This document shows positions 44,115 to 54,600 of a stretch of 64,000 nt of DNA, piece by piece. A program made the translations under genes and the position numbers. The stretch lies in the NCBI GenBank assembly GCA_030827135.1, contig JAURFE010000001.1, positions 1,062,368 through 1,126,367 on the forward strand. The letters run 5' to 3'. The stretch comes from Vicinamibacterales bacterium. Lineage in GTDB: Bacteria; Acidobacteriota; Vicinamibacteria; Vicinamibacterales; SCN-69-37. The notes beneath the pieces are model-generated. The model was not told the origin of the DNA. It saw only the letters and a list, made by a program, of their open reading frames with translations, and searched no databases. How positions within the stretch are numbered: the stretch's first letter is position 1; every line of letters begins with the position of its first letter.

Positions 44115-45161
44115 CTACCGAACGACAGCCGCGTCGGGCAACTTGCCCTGTGCGTCAACCACCTGCCGCGCCAGGTAATTCACCACCGTCGCATCGTCGC
44201 GCAACCGCGCGAGATAGGCACCCTGGAGCAACTGGACCCGGCGCTCGGTCAGCGCGGTCTTGATGCCGTCCTTGACCTGGGGATCGCTGAGCGAGCGCTG
44301 ACCGGGCTCAATGACACGCACGAGTGCGAGCAGCGTCGTGGTCGGCCCATTGGTGATCGTGTTGAGCTCGCCCGGCTTCATGCGCATGACGGCACTGCGC
44401 AGCTGCGGCGGCGCCTGATCGATCTGCGCCTGCCCCACCATGCCGAGGTCGCCGCCGTTCTGCGCCGATGCCGGATCCTCCGAGAAGTTGGCCGCGAGCG
44501 CCGCGAAGTTTTCGCCATCCTTCAGGCGCGCCGCGATCATCTCGAGTTTGCGCTGCGCCTCAAGCGGCGAACGCGCGTCGTCGTTCTGCTGATTGTTGAC
44601 CTGTGTCGGCACGGCCGACACCACGATCTGCGCCAGGTGATACTGCCGTTCGGGCACGTTGAACTGCGCCTGGTTCTTCTCGAAGTAGGCGGTCACCTCC
44701 TCGTCGGTGACGCTGACCTTGCCGGTGACATCCTGTTCGAGCACCTTGGCTTTGGTCAGTTCGCGCGACACGCCGGCCCGGAACTCCTCCGCCGTGGTCT
44801 TCCGCGCTTCAAGCTCCCTGGCGTAGTCCGCATCGCTCATGGTGCCGCGACGTTCGGCGATGGCCTTGTCGATCTCTTCGGCCGTCGGCACGATCTTCAA
44901 CTCCGTGGCCCGCGCGAGCAGCAGCGTTTCCGTGATGAGCTCATCCACCAGGCCGAGTTTCGCTCCGACCGCTTCTTCTTCCGAGGGGGTCGGCGCACCG
45001 GGGTCCAACATGCCCTGGTAATACTTGTCGACCTTGTCGCGCCTGATTTCGGTGCCGTTGACGACGGCCCACACATCGGGGGCGGGAGTGGCAGGCGTGG
45101 CGGACCCACAGGCGGTGGCAGTCAGCAGGAGCAGGGCGGCGGAAGCAGAGCGCATCAACAT
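44115..45161 (-). CDS. Parvulin-type peptidyl-prolyl isomerase lipoprotein (SurA/PrsA-like)
   Basis: From ATG 45161 the 348-residue product starts MLMRSASAALLLLTATACGS with lipobox TATAC. A SurA_N-like helical part (ELITETLLLARATELKIVPT) precedes the rotamase domain around residues 180-290, with the parvulin signatures QYHLAQIVVSA, ENFAALAANFSEDPAS and GGDLGMVGQAQIDQAPP. It should assist folding of exported proteins. The start is 37 bases from the divergent S9 peptidase, so the two promoters share one short gap; TACACT lies 9 bases before the ATG. Confidence 0.9.
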   Translation of the reverse strand: MLMRSASAALLLLTATACGSATPATPAPDVWAVVNGTEIRRDKVDKYYQGMLDPGAPTPSEEEAVGAKLGLVDELITETLLLARATELKIVPTAEEIDKAIAERRGTMSDADYARELEARKTTAEEFRAGVSRELTKAKVLEQDVTGKVSVTDEEVTAYFEKNQAQFNVPERQYHLAQIVVSAVPTQVNNQQNDDARSPLEAQRKLEMIAARLKDGENFAALAANFSEDPASAQNGGDLGMVGQAQIDQAPPQLRSAVMRMKPGELNTITNGPTTTLLALVRVIEPGQRSLSDPQVKDGIKTALTERRVQLLQGAYLARLRDDATVVNYLARQVVDAQGKLPDAAVVR

Positions 45162-45185
45162 GATTGAAGAAGTGTACAGGAGATG

Positions 45186-45191
45186 TAGTAT
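45186..45191 (+). promoter_or_regulatory. -10-like TAGTAT before the S9 peptidase
   Basis: TAGTAT followed by 7 bases and then ATG 45199, again in a short divergent gap. No Shine-Dalgarno is visible between the box and the start, as expected for a leaderless message. Confidence 0.45.
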
Positions 45192-45198
45192 TCCCCGC

Positions 45199-48177
45199 AT
45201 GACGCCAGCCCTCCGACTCCGCGTACTGTTGTTGACGGCCGTTCTTGTGGCGCCGACGGCATGGCCCTCGGCTCAGGGCCCGAAAGTGCTGGGGCCGGAC
45301 GACTACCCGAAGTGGCGAAGCCTCAGCGGCCAGACGATTTCCGGCGACGGCCAGTGGGTCTCGTACAGCCTGCAGTTTACGAACGTGCCGGAGGCAGACA
45401 TCAAGCCGGAACTTCGCCTGCTGAACCTGACCAGCAATCAGGAAGTGACCGTGCCCAATGCGACCGGTGGCACGTTCTCCGCTGATTCGAAGTGGCTGGC
45501 CTACATGGTCGACCCAGGCGGCGGGAGCCGGGGAGGACGCGGAGGACGAGGGGGCGGTGCCCCGGACGCGGCGCCTGCCGCCCAGCCACCTGCAGGTCAG
45601 GCGCCCGCGCAGGGTCGAGGCGCCGCGGCAGCACCTGCGGAACCGCGACGAGTCGAACTGCGGAATCTCGCGACAGGTGCGCTTCGGTCGTGGCAGGACA
45701 TTGCGAGCTTTGAGTTTGCGAACTCATCCACGCACCTCCTGCTTCGCCGGCGTCCGCCGCAGGCCGCCGGCGGCGCGGGTCGTGGCAGCGATGCGGGCGC
45801 GGCACCCGCCGCCGGTGCCCCGGCTGCTCCGGCCCCAGCCGCTCCGGCCCCACGCGGCGTGGACGTGATCGTGCACAACCTGGCGACCGGGCGGGACGTT
45901 CCGCTCGGGAGCGTCGGCGACAGCGCGTTCAACAGGGCCGGCGATCTTCTCGCCTACACGGTGGACGGCGCCGTGAAAGACGGCAACGGCTTGTTCGTGT
46001 TCGACCTTCGGGACGGACGCGTGACCACACTCGACAACGCGGCACTCCGGTACACGCGCCTGGCCTGGAATGACGTCGGCACCGGCCTCGCCGTCCTCAA
46101 GGGCGCCGACGTCGACAAGATGCGCGAGCGTCCGAACCAGCTGGCGATCTATCCGGACGTCCGCGCCGCGATGCACGACGAGGCCGGGCGGCCGGCACTC
46201 GTGCTCGACCCAGCCACGCAGAAGGACATCGCCGCCTACCCGGCCGACTGGGTGGTGAGCGATCGCGCCACCGTGTCGTGGAACGCCGACGGCACGCGAG
46301 TCTTCTTTGGGATCAAGCCCCAGGTGCCAATCGTGGAAGCCCGGCGTCGCAACGCTGATACCGAGCCGGATGTGGATGTCTGGCACACACGCGATGAACG
46401 GATCTACTCGCAGCAGATGGTGCGTGCCACGCAGGATCAGAACATCACCTATCGACAGGCGTACGACGTGGGACGACGGACGTTTGTGAAGCTGACTGAT
46501 GAAGGCATGCGCGACATTGAGCTCCCGGCCACTGGCCGATGGGCTGTGGGCCGCGATGCCAGCGGCTACGTCCACGACTACGAGCGGCCGGCAGCGGACT
46601 TCTACCGCGTGGACCTGACGACCGGTGCCCGCACGCTCATGTTCAAGGGCCAGCCGACCGGCAGTGGTGTCTTTGGTATCTCGCCGGACGGTCGCCACTT
46701 CCTCTACTGGAAGGATCAGCGCGTGCAGGCGTACGATCTCGACGAGGGGACGACGCGGACGCTGGGCGGACCGAAGGCGATCAGCTTCACCGACATGGAA
46801 TTTGATCGACCGGGCCCGCGGCCGTCTTATGGTGTTGCGGGCTACACCGCCGATGGCACCTCGGTTGTCATGCAGCATCGGTATGACCTGTGGGCGCTCC
46901 CGCTTGATGGATCCCCTGGGCGCAACCTGACCAACGGCGAAGGGACGAAGAACGAGATTCGCTTCCGGATCGTCCGGCCGGAACCGTTTGATCCAATCGC
47001 GGACTACGGCCCGGGCGGCATCGCCGCCGCGCGACAGAAGATCGACCTGGCCGCACCCATCACGTTGTCCGCCTACGGTGAGTGGACCAAACGCGCCGGG
47101 TTCTACCGGCTCGTGAATGGCACCCTGGCGCCAGTTGTCTACGAGGACGCGTCGTTCAGCATCCCCGCACGCGCCGCGAAGGCCGACACCTACCTGCTGA
47201 CTCGCCAGACCTTTGTGGAGTTTCCCGACCTGCGCGTTTCAGGTCCGAACTTCGGCGAGTCCAGGAAGATCTCCAACGCCAACCCGCAGCAGGCCGAATA
47301 CCTCTGGGGCAAGCGCGTGTTGTTCGACTACAAGAACAAGGACGGGATGCGTCTGCAGGGCATCCTCGCGCTGCCGGATGACTACACGCCCGGCGAAAAG
47401 CGTCCGATGATCGTCACGTTCTACGAGAAGAACTCGCAGAATATGCATCGCTACTCGGCACCGTCGTATCTGACCGGCATGGGCGCGTCGCCGATCGAAG
47501 CGGTCAGCCGCGGCTACATCACGATGATGCCGGACATCCACTTCCGCACCGGGTCGTCCCACAGCGACATGCTCGAGTGTGTGGAGGCAGCCGTGCGGAA
47601 GGTCATCGAACTCGGTTACGCCGATCCCGCGCGGGTCGGCGTGACCGGGCACAGCTACGGCGGCGAAGGTGCCGCCTTCATCGCCGGCCGCTCGAAGCTG
47701 TTCGCGGCCGTCGGCGTGGGCGCCGGCGTCACCGACCTGTATTCGGACTTCAATCAGAGCTGGGGCTGGTCGTATCAGGTGACCGGCGGCAGCGGCGCCA
47801 ATGGCCACGACTATTACCTCTTCGGTCAGGGCCGCTGGGGATTTGCGCCGTGGGACCAGCCTGAGGTGTATCGCTTCGAGTCTGCGATCTCGCACGTGAA
47901 GAACGTTGTGGCCCCTGTGCTTATCATGCACGGCACGGCTGACCCGACGGTCGGCTTCAGCGAAGGCATGAACTTCTACAACGCGCTTCGGTTCTTCAAC
48001 AAGAACGCCATCCTGCTCGCCTATCCAGGCGAGGGCCATGGCCTGCGCGGACTCGCAAACCGCCGGGACCTGACCGTCAGGTTCTTCGAGTTTTTCGACC
48101 ACTACCTGAAAGGCGCCGAGGCTGCCCCGTGGATTCGAGAGGGCGTGCCGTACCTGAAGAAGGCGGAGGGACGATGA
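45199..48177 (+). CDS. Exported S9-family serine peptidase
   Basis: The 992-residue product starts MTPALRLRVLLLTAVLVAPT, a signal peptide. A propeller-like region with PD40-type repeats (IFGISPDGRHFLYWKDQR-like) precedes the prolyl-oligopeptidase catalytic domain with Ser819 in TGHSYGGEG, Asp915 in HGTADPTVG and His947 in GEGHGLRG. Two Ala/Gly/Pro/Arg-rich inserts interrupt the N-terminal part (residues about 112-150 and 190-220). It probably releases dipeptides or digests oligopeptides in the periplasm. ATGA overlap with the amidohydrolase gene shows an operon that continues to the GMC dehydrogenase. Confidence 0.9.
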   Translation: MTPALRLRVLLLTAVLVAPTAWPSAQGPKVLGPDDYPKWRSLSGQTISGDGQWVSYSLQFTNVPEADIKPELRLLNLTSNQEVTVPNATGGTFSADSKWLAYMVDPGGGSRGGRGGRGGGAPDAAPAAQPPAGQAPAQGRGAAAAPAEPRRVELRNLATGALRSWQDIASFEFANSSTHLLLRRRPPQAAGGAGRGSDAGAAPAAGAPAAPAPAAPAPRGVDVIVHNLATGRDVPLGSVGDSAFNRAGDLLAYTVDGAVKDGNGLFVFDLRDGRVTTLDNAALRYTRLAWNDVGTGLAVLKGADVDKMRERPNQLAIYPDVRAAMHDEAGRPALVLDPATQKDIAAYPADWVVSDRATVSWNADGTRVFFGIKPQVPIVEARRRNADTEPDVDVWHTRDERIYSQQMVRATQDQNITYRQAYDVGRRTFVKLTDEGMRDIELPATGRWAVGRDASGYVHDYERPAADFYRVDLTTGARTLMFKGQPTGSGVFGISPDGRHFLYWKDQRVQAYDLDEGTTRTLGGPKAISFTDMEFDRPGPRPSYGVAGYTADGTSVVMQHRYDLWALPLDGSPGRNLTNGEGTKNEIRFRIVRPEPFDPIADYGPGGIAAARQKIDLAAPITLSAYGEWTKRAGFYRLVNGTLAPVVYEDASFSIPARAAKADTYLLTRQTFVEFPDLRVSGPNFGESRKISNANPQQAEYLWGKRVLFDYKNKDGMRLQGILALPDDYTPGEKRPMIVTFYEKNSQNMHRYSAPSYLTGMGASPIEAVSRGYITMMPDIHFRTGSSHSDMLECVEAAVRKVIELGYADPARVGVTGHSYGGEGAAFIAGRSKLFAAVGVGAGVTDLYSDFNQSWGWSYQVTGGSGANGHDYYLFGQGRWGFAPWDQPEVYRFESAISHVKNVVAPVLIMHGTADPTVGFSEGMNFYNALRFFNKNAILLAYPGEGHGLRGLANRRDLTVRFFEFFDHYLKGAEAAPWIREGVPYLKKAEGR

Positions 48178-49406
48178 CTCACGCCACGCTGACCTCCACG
48201 CTCACGATCGGGCTTGCGACGTGGCTGATGCTGCACGGCCTGGCCCAGGCTCCTGCGGCCCCGCAGGAGCGCATCACCATCCGCGCTGCCCGCGTCTTTG
48301 ACGGGGAGCGCCTCCTGCGCGGCCAGGTCGTCGAGATTGACGCGGGGCGCATCGTCTCGGTCGGCCCGCGCACCGGACCCGTGACCCACGACCTCGGCGA
48401 TGTCACCGTGCTGCCAGGCCTCATCGACGTACACACGCATATCGACTGGCACTTCGGGCCCGACGGACGCTACGGGAACCGGCCCGGCGCTCCGCGCGCG
48501 ACGCCCGAACAGCGCGACGCCGCCATCGCGGCCAACCTGAAGGCCACGCTTCTGGCGGGCTTCACCACGGTCCAGAACCTCGGTAATCGGTCCGACGCCG
48601 CAATTCGCGAAGCGGTGGCCGCCGGCACCCTTCCCGGCCCGCGCATCGTCACCTCGCTGGGCCAGTTGCAGCCGGGACAGCGCACACCCGACCAGTTGCG
48701 AGAAGCGGTGCGTACTCTCAAGACGGAAGGCGCCGACGTGGTGAAGACGTTTGCCTCGGGCAGCATCCGCACCGGCGGTGAACTCAGCACGACGCTCGAC
48801 CAACTCACCGCGATCTGTTCAGAGGCGCGCGCGCAGGGCCTCCGCGCCGTCGTCCATGCGCATGACGCGGCCTCGATCATCACGACCGTCAAAGCCGGCT
48901 GCCACCAGGTCGAACACGGCGTGTTTGCCGATGATGCCGCGATTGCGGCGATGAAGGCGGCAGACGTGTTTTTTGATCCGAATATCGGCCTGGTGCTGCA
49001 GAACTACATCGAGAACCGCGACAAGTTCATTGGCGTCGGCGGCTACACCGAGGAAGGGTTCGCGTTCATGGAGCGTGCGATTCCGACGCTCGGCCCCATC
49101 TTCAGGAAGGCGCTCGACGCCGGCGTGCGGATGCCGCTGGGCACCGACGCGGTGGCCGGCGCGCACGGGCAAAATGCACGCGAGGCGCTGGCGCGCGTGG
49201 CCGCCGGACAACGTCCGATTGACACCGTGATCAGCGCGACGGCACTGGCGGCCCAGTCGCTGGGTATGGGCGACAGGCTGGGCCGGATCGCGCCCGGCTA
49301 TCTTGCCGACATCATTGCCGTGTCCGGCAATCCCACTGAAGACATCACGGCGCTGCAGCGGATCACGTTCGTGGTGGCGCAGGGCCGGGTGGTGCCGAAG
49401 TCGTGA
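48174..49406 (+). CDS. Exported metal-dependent amidohydrolase
   Basis: From ATG 48174, preceded by GGAGG, the 410-residue protein starts with a signal peptide (TSTLTIGLATWLMLHGLAQA). The amidohydrolase superfamily metal ligands are visible: DVHTHIDW, Lys in VVKTFASGS (bridging), HAHD and HQVEHG, and Asp in LGTDAVAG. It resembles imidazolonepropionase-like or dipeptide-type amidohydrolases (prolidase group) often found with S9 peptidases. The exact substrate is unknown. It overlaps the S9 gene by 4 bases at the start and the GMC subunit gene by 4 at the end. Confidence 0.89.
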   Translation: MTHATLTSTLTIGLATWLMLHGLAQAPAAPQERITIRAARVFDGERLLRGQVVEIDAGRIVSVGPRTGPVTHDLGDVTVLPGLIDVHTHIDWHFGPDGRYGNRPGAPRATPEQRDAAIAANLKATLLAGFTTVQNLGNRSDAAIREAVAAGTLPGPRIVTSLGQLQPGQRTPDQLREAVRTLKTEGADVVKTFASGSIRTGGELSTTLDQLTAICSEARAQGLRAVVHAHDAASIITTVKAGCHQVEHGVFADDAAIAAMKAADVFFDPNIGLVLQNYIENRDKFIGVGGYTEEGFAFMERAIPTLGPIFRKALDAGVRMPLGTDAVAGAHGQNAREALARVAAGQRPIDTVISATALAAQSLGMGDRLGRIAPGYLADIIAVSGNPTEDITALQRITFVVAQGRVVPKS

Positions 49407-50002
49407 CCCGGCGTCTCTGGCTGCGGCTGGTGGGAACGGTCGCCGCGGCACTGCCGCTGTCATCGCTGCGGGTCTTCGCGTGGACGCGGGCGCAGTCTCC
49501 ACCGGCGCTGAGCGCCGCGACGCTTGGCGCCATCGCCGAGGTGGTGCTGCCGTCGGCGCTGACGGCAGAAGAGCGCGCCGAGGCGGTGACCGCGTTCGTC
49601 GAGTGGGTCAGGGGTTATCGCGAGGGAGCCGAGGCCGGCCACGGCTACGGCAACACGCGGCTGCGCCGGACCGGACCCTCGCCGGCTTCGGGGTATCCGG
49701 GTCAGCTGGCGGCGCTTGAGGCGGCGGCCACAGCCGAGGGCGCGGCGTCGCTCTCGGCCCTGGCGGTCGACGCGCGCCGACGGGTGATTGAAGCGGCCCT
49801 GACCACTCCGGCCCGCATCACCCAGTTGCCGTCGCAGCCCACTGGCGCCCATGTGGTCGCCGACTTCATGGGACAGTTCTTCCACGGCCAGGCGGGGTAC
49901 AACCTGGCGTACCGCGCGGCGATCAATCGTGAAGAATGCCGTGGCCTCGACGGCTCCGATGCACCACCGGCGCCGCTGCCCGCTCGAGGAGGCGGGCGCT
50001 GA
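49403..50002 (+). CDS. Gluconate 2-dehydrogenase subunit 3-like protein
   Basis: The 199-residue product begins at GTG 49403 (overlapping TGA of the previous gene) with a twin-arginine-like start MTRRLWLRLVGTVAAALPLS. It matches the small third subunit of membrane-bound GMC dehydrogenases, with LSAATLGAIAEVVLPSALTAEE and DFMGQFFHGQAGYNLAYR. Subunit 3 carries the Tat signal and takes the flavoprotein to the periplasm. The flavin subunit follows directly (TGATG overlap). No cytochrome c subunit is adjacent. Confidence 0.82.
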   Translation: MTRRLWLRLVGTVAAALPLSSLRVFAWTRAQSPPALSAATLGAIAEVVLPSALTAEERAEAVTAFVEWVRGYREGAEAGHGYGNTRLRRTGPSPASGYPGQLAALEAAATAEGAASLSALAVDARRRVIEAALTTPARITQLPSQPTGAHVVADFMGQFFHGQAGYNLAYRAAINREECRGLDGSDAPPAPLPARGGGR

Positions 50003-51582
50003 TGGCCGTCCACGAATCGGACATCTGCATCATCGGCGGAGGCATCACCGCGGCCATGGTCGCCGAGAAGGTCGCGGCCCTCCGTCCAAACCGCACCATA
50101 ATCGTCGTCGAGGCCGGCAGGTCGCTGTTCGACGTGGAGAATCGCGCCGAGTACCGGAGACGCAGCCTCGACTACGGCGAGAACCAGTGGCCCGGCGACT
50201 TCGTGGAAGACCAGGCTGCCGAGGGCATCATCTCGAGGACGATGGCGGTGGGCGGGTCGGCGTTGCACTGGGGCGGCGTGTGCAACAGGTTTTCTGAGGA
50301 GGACACCCGCTTAAAGTCCTTGTACGGCCTGGCGGTGGACTGGCCGATCGAGTGGAAGGAACTCGAACAGCTGTACTGCGAGGCCGAGCGCCGCATCGGT
50401 GTGTCGGGCGAGCCGGGCCCGTTCGCCGAGGACGCACGGTCGGAGCCGTATCCCATGCCGCCGATGCGGATGTCCCACAACCTCGTGCAACTCAAGGCGT
50501 GGGCCGAACAGAGTGGGCATCCGTTCTGGACAACGCCGCAGGCGAAGAACACGCGGCAGGGGTATGGGGGCCGGAGCATCTGCCTGCGCTGCAATACGTG
50601 CGAGATTTGCCCGACCGGCGCGAGGTACTCGCCAGACTACACGTTCCGGCAGCTGCTGGACACCAGGAAGATCCAGCTCCATGATCGCACCCTTGTGCGG
50701 CGGCTGGAATTGCAGGACGGCAGTGATCGCGTCGCCGTAGCGAGAGCGATCAGGCAGGATGGCACGGAGAGGCTCGAGGAGTACCGTGCGCGAACGTTCG
50801 TGCTGGCCGCCGGCTACACCTGGAGTCCGCACCTGCTGCTGCTTTCGGCCAACAGCCGTTTTCCCTCAGGACTCGCGAACAACTCCGACCATGTCGGCCG
50901 GTACATGACCGGGCACCTGGCGTATCAGACGACGATCGACACCAACCTCCGCATTTATCCCGGCATGAACGAGCAGCACAGTCTCATCTCGCGCAAGTTC
51001 TTCCGCTGCGAGACCGCTCGGCCGTTTGTGCGCCATGACCTGCGGGTCTGGGAAAGCGGCGGAGGCCGCACGCCTCGGTTGCGCGACGCCGAGGGCCGCC
51101 TGCTCCTGGGCGACGCGGTGCTCGACGAGTGGCGGACCCGCACGTCGCGTGGCACGGCCCGCGTGCGTGGATATTACGACGTGCATCCCGATCGCGAGAG
51201 CCGGCTCACGCTCAATCCGGCCGCGACCAATCGCTGGGGCGATCCGCTCCCGGTGGTGCGGCACCGGATCGACGCCGCCTCCCAGGCGCGAGAGGCGTCG
51301 GTGCGCGCGCACTTCGAGGCGCTCTTTGATCTGATGGCGCGCGCGGGCGACGGCCGACGCGGCAGCATCAGCGGCCTGTCGTATCAGGACCACCCTGCCG
51401 GCGGGTGCCGCATGGGTACCGACCCGGCCGTAAGCGTCGTGGATCCGAGCGGACGCACCCACGACCACGACAACCTCTTTGTGGTGGGGTCGCCGACGTT
51501 GCCCACGGGCGGCTGCACGAATGGAACCCTGACATTCGTGGCCCTCGCGCTCAAGTCAGCCGAGGCGATTGCCTCGTCGTAG
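50002..51582 (+). CDS. GMC-family flavin dehydrogenase (gluconate dehydrogenase-like large subunit)
   Basis: The 526-residue protein starts MAVHESDICIIGGGITAAM, an FAD Rossmann motif. Other GMC landmarks are VGGSALHWGGV, the Cys cluster SICLRCNTCEICPTGARYS, and the C-terminal HPAGGCRMGTDP followed by NLFVVGSPTLPTGGCTNGT. Oxidises a sugar or alcohol and passes electrons to a carrier. Start ATG 50002 overlaps the subunit-3 stop, with GAGGAGG upstream. As it lacks its own signal, export by the Tat signal of the partner is likely. The substrate is unknown. Confidence 0.87.
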   Translation: MAVHESDICIIGGGITAAMVAEKVAALRPNRTIIVVEAGRSLFDVENRAEYRRRSLDYGENQWPGDFVEDQAAEGIISRTMAVGGSALHWGGVCNRFSEEDTRLKSLYGLAVDWPIEWKELEQLYCEAERRIGVSGEPGPFAEDARSEPYPMPPMRMSHNLVQLKAWAEQSGHPFWTTPQAKNTRQGYGGRSICLRCNTCEICPTGARYSPDYTFRQLLDTRKIQLHDRTLVRRLELQDGSDRVAVARAIRQDGTERLEEYRARTFVLAAGYTWSPHLLLLSANSRFPSGLANNSDHVGRYMTGHLAYQTTIDTNLRIYPGMNEQHSLISRKFFRCETARPFVRHDLRVWESGGGRTPRLRDAEGRLLLGDAVLDEWRTRTSRGTARVRGYYDVHPDRESRLTLNPAATNRWGDPLPVVRHRIDAASQAREASVRAHFEALFDLMARAGDGRRGSISGLSYQDHPAGGCRMGTDPAVSVVDPSGRTHDHDNLFVVGSPTLPTGGCTNGTLTFVALALKSAEAIASS

Positions 51583-51627
51583 TGGCCGCCTGACACAGCG
51601 GCCCGCAGGGCCGCGAGGCACGGCCGG

Positions 51628-54600
51628 CTACTGACGGTTGGGGACATTGCCGACGGAGCAGCGCATGCGCCGCTCCGCCGCCACGATCGGCGCCGGCGGC
51701 GTCTGGGCGTCGAGCAGAATGTTGATCAAGCCGCGCAGGGGCTGCGCGAGGGGCACGAGGTAGCCGCCCGGGCGCTTCTCGACCGTGATGCCGTGCGCGG
51801 CAAGGCGATCGCCCACGGACGTCCACAACGCCTCGGGCAGTGTGCCGCTGTCGGTGAGTTTCGCCGAGTACTGCGCGTCCGTCAGAAAGTAGCCGCACGG
51901 GGGCGGCGTCAGCATCTGATCCGGTCCAGGCGTCGCGCCGGGCGGCGGCGTATCGCCGGGATGAGGCGCCGCAAACGCCGGCACGTCCCAGTCGCCGTGA
52001 AACACGATGGGCCCGGTGTTCGAACGCTGGAAGGCGATGCCGTCTTCAATCGCCTTCGCGATCGCCGGCCGATTCGCGCGATGGAACATCAGCGCCTGCC
52101 GGATCGACCACAACTGCGAGTACGCCTTGCGCCGCCGGTTCTCAGGAACGTTCCCCGCCTCAGCCGGGCGCGTGGGGCCGCCACCCGATCGCGCTTCCAC
52201 CAGCGTCGTCACCATGTTCTTGAGGCCGGTCACGCGGGTGAAGGTCTGCGCGCCGTCGATGCCGCGCGGTGGATACGGACACGGCCACCAGCCATCGGTG
52301 GCCCCGGCATCGTAGAAGCGCCCCTCCACGAGCCCGGCCTTGGACATGTCGTGCACCGACGTCGCGGTGTTGCTGTGCCTCGGCCACAACAGCGGCAGGT
52401 CGCAGGTTGTGGCGCTGCCGTATTCGTGACCATCGACCATCACTTCAGGCGTGTAGTCGCGCACGAACGCGGCAAACATCTGCGACTCCGGCTGCGTCAA
52501 CCGCGCGTGATCGCGATTGAGATCCTGCCCCGCCGAGTTGCCGCGCGTGTTGTTGGCCCGACCATCCGCGTTGAAGGACGGGACGATCAGCACGGTCGCG
52601 TGTGACAAAATGTCGATGATCGCCGGGTCATTCGAGAAAGCCAGTTCACGAATCATCATCAGGCACCCTTCGCGGCCCGACGGTTCATTGCCGTGGACGT
52701 TGCAGTTGGCACCCGCTGCGGGACCACTCGCAATCTCCGCCACGGTGCCCTTCGGCGCCGGATGCCCAATCACAAACAGGTTCATCGTCCTGCCCTGCGG
52801 CGTGGTGCCGAGCGGCACGACGCGCACACGTGGGCTGGCTGCGACGATGCGCTTCGTCCAGTCGATCTCCTCGTCGTAGGTGGTGTACTCGGCACCGTCG
52901 CGGGCCTCGAATCCGGTCCGGAACTCCGCCGGTCCAAACGGCGCCTGTGTCTGCGCACTGACGGGCTCGGACCATTCCTGCGGTACATCTCCGACCACCG
53001 CCCGCACGCGCCAGCGCAACGTACCGCCCGGCACAAAACCCGCGTCCGCAAACGACGGCGACTGCTGGCGCACCTGCCGATTCGGGCGCCAGATGCCGGT
53101 CACAAGACCCTCGCGCTCGATCTGATATTCGGTGGCACCTGCCACCGGTCGCCATGTCACTGTCACGTAGCCTTCACGGGGCACGACGGCCACGCTGTCC
53201 ACGCGGCCTCCCGGCTGCGCATGGCGCAGCACCGACACAGGAATCGAATTCTCGATCCGGGGCCGCTCAGGATCATCGGCGAGCATCCATAACGTCGCGA
53301 ATACCGTGCGCGACACAACTTCGATCTTCTTCGGGTCCAGATATTTCGCCTCGTCCGAGGGCAGGTGGTAGCGTCGATGCAGCCCCGTGTTCCAGCCGAT
53401 GGTGAGGATCCCTCGCTCCAGGAACGGACCGGCATCCGTGCGCGGGTAGAAGAATTCACTGTCCCATCGATCGTCCGCGCGATTGAGGGTCATGTTCAGA
53501 TAGTCGCGATTGACGCGTTCGATCAGGGCGTTGGCGCGGCTGCTCAACACGCCGGGACCAATCAGATACACCTCATTCGGTCCGGGTACGTCAGGCGATT
53601 GCTCGTCGGCGGTGCCGGGCGCACGAGTCGCACCGATCATGTCGATGTTGATATGCGCGACCACCGACGACAACGGCACCGGCGGATTGGCCACAAAGTG
53701 CCGGGTGCCCCACAGGCCGACTTCCTCACCGCTGTCCCACACAAAGATCATCGACCGCTTCGGCCGCGTCGTCTTCATCATCTGCTCAACGATCGACAAC
53801 ATGCCTGCGCTGCCGGACGCGTTGTCATCCGCCGAGTTGTAGATATCGTCGCCATCCACCGTTCGCGTGCCCACGGCACCATCGAGGTGGGCCATCACGG
53901 TGATGTGCTCATTGCGCAGCGCGGGATCCGAGCCTTCGATCTTCGCAACCACGTTATAGGGTCGATGGACGACTGTGGAGGAAGGGATGTTGAATGTGAT
54001 GCGCTTCGAGAGCGCGAAACTTGCAGGGTAGTCCTGGCTGTCGCCGCGCGCCACGATCTCGGCTGCCGTGAAACGCTCGCCCTGCATGAGCGCGTCCGTC
54101 GCCGCCCGTGACAGCAGCGCCGACGTCACCTGGGGGGCCGCGTAGGCTGACGGCACCCATGGATGTAATTCACGACGGACCAGGTTCTGTCCCTGCAGCT
54201 GCTGCCACCAGCCCGGCTGTGCGCTCGTCTGGGGAATCATGACGACTGCGACGGCCCCGCGGCGGGCTGCCTCCGTTGTGATGTTGGTTGCGCCGACCGT
54301 CACGCGTCCGAACTGCTGAATCGTGACGTCCTTCGGCATCGCACGGGGGCCGTGTGTCAGCACGACCTTGCCGCGCACGTCCACGCCGGCATACGGATCG
54401 ATGCCTTTGTCGGGAATCACCCACCCGTGGCCGACGTACACCACGGGCCATGTGCCGCTCAACGGTTCTCCTGAGAACGAGCGCAGTACAAACCCCTCGT
54501 CCAGGCGTAACGCCACGTCGTTGATGGTGACGGTGGCGGTGCCGGCGTCCACCCGCGCTTCGTGCATCTCGTACGTCTGCACGTAGGTGCCCGTGTCGCC

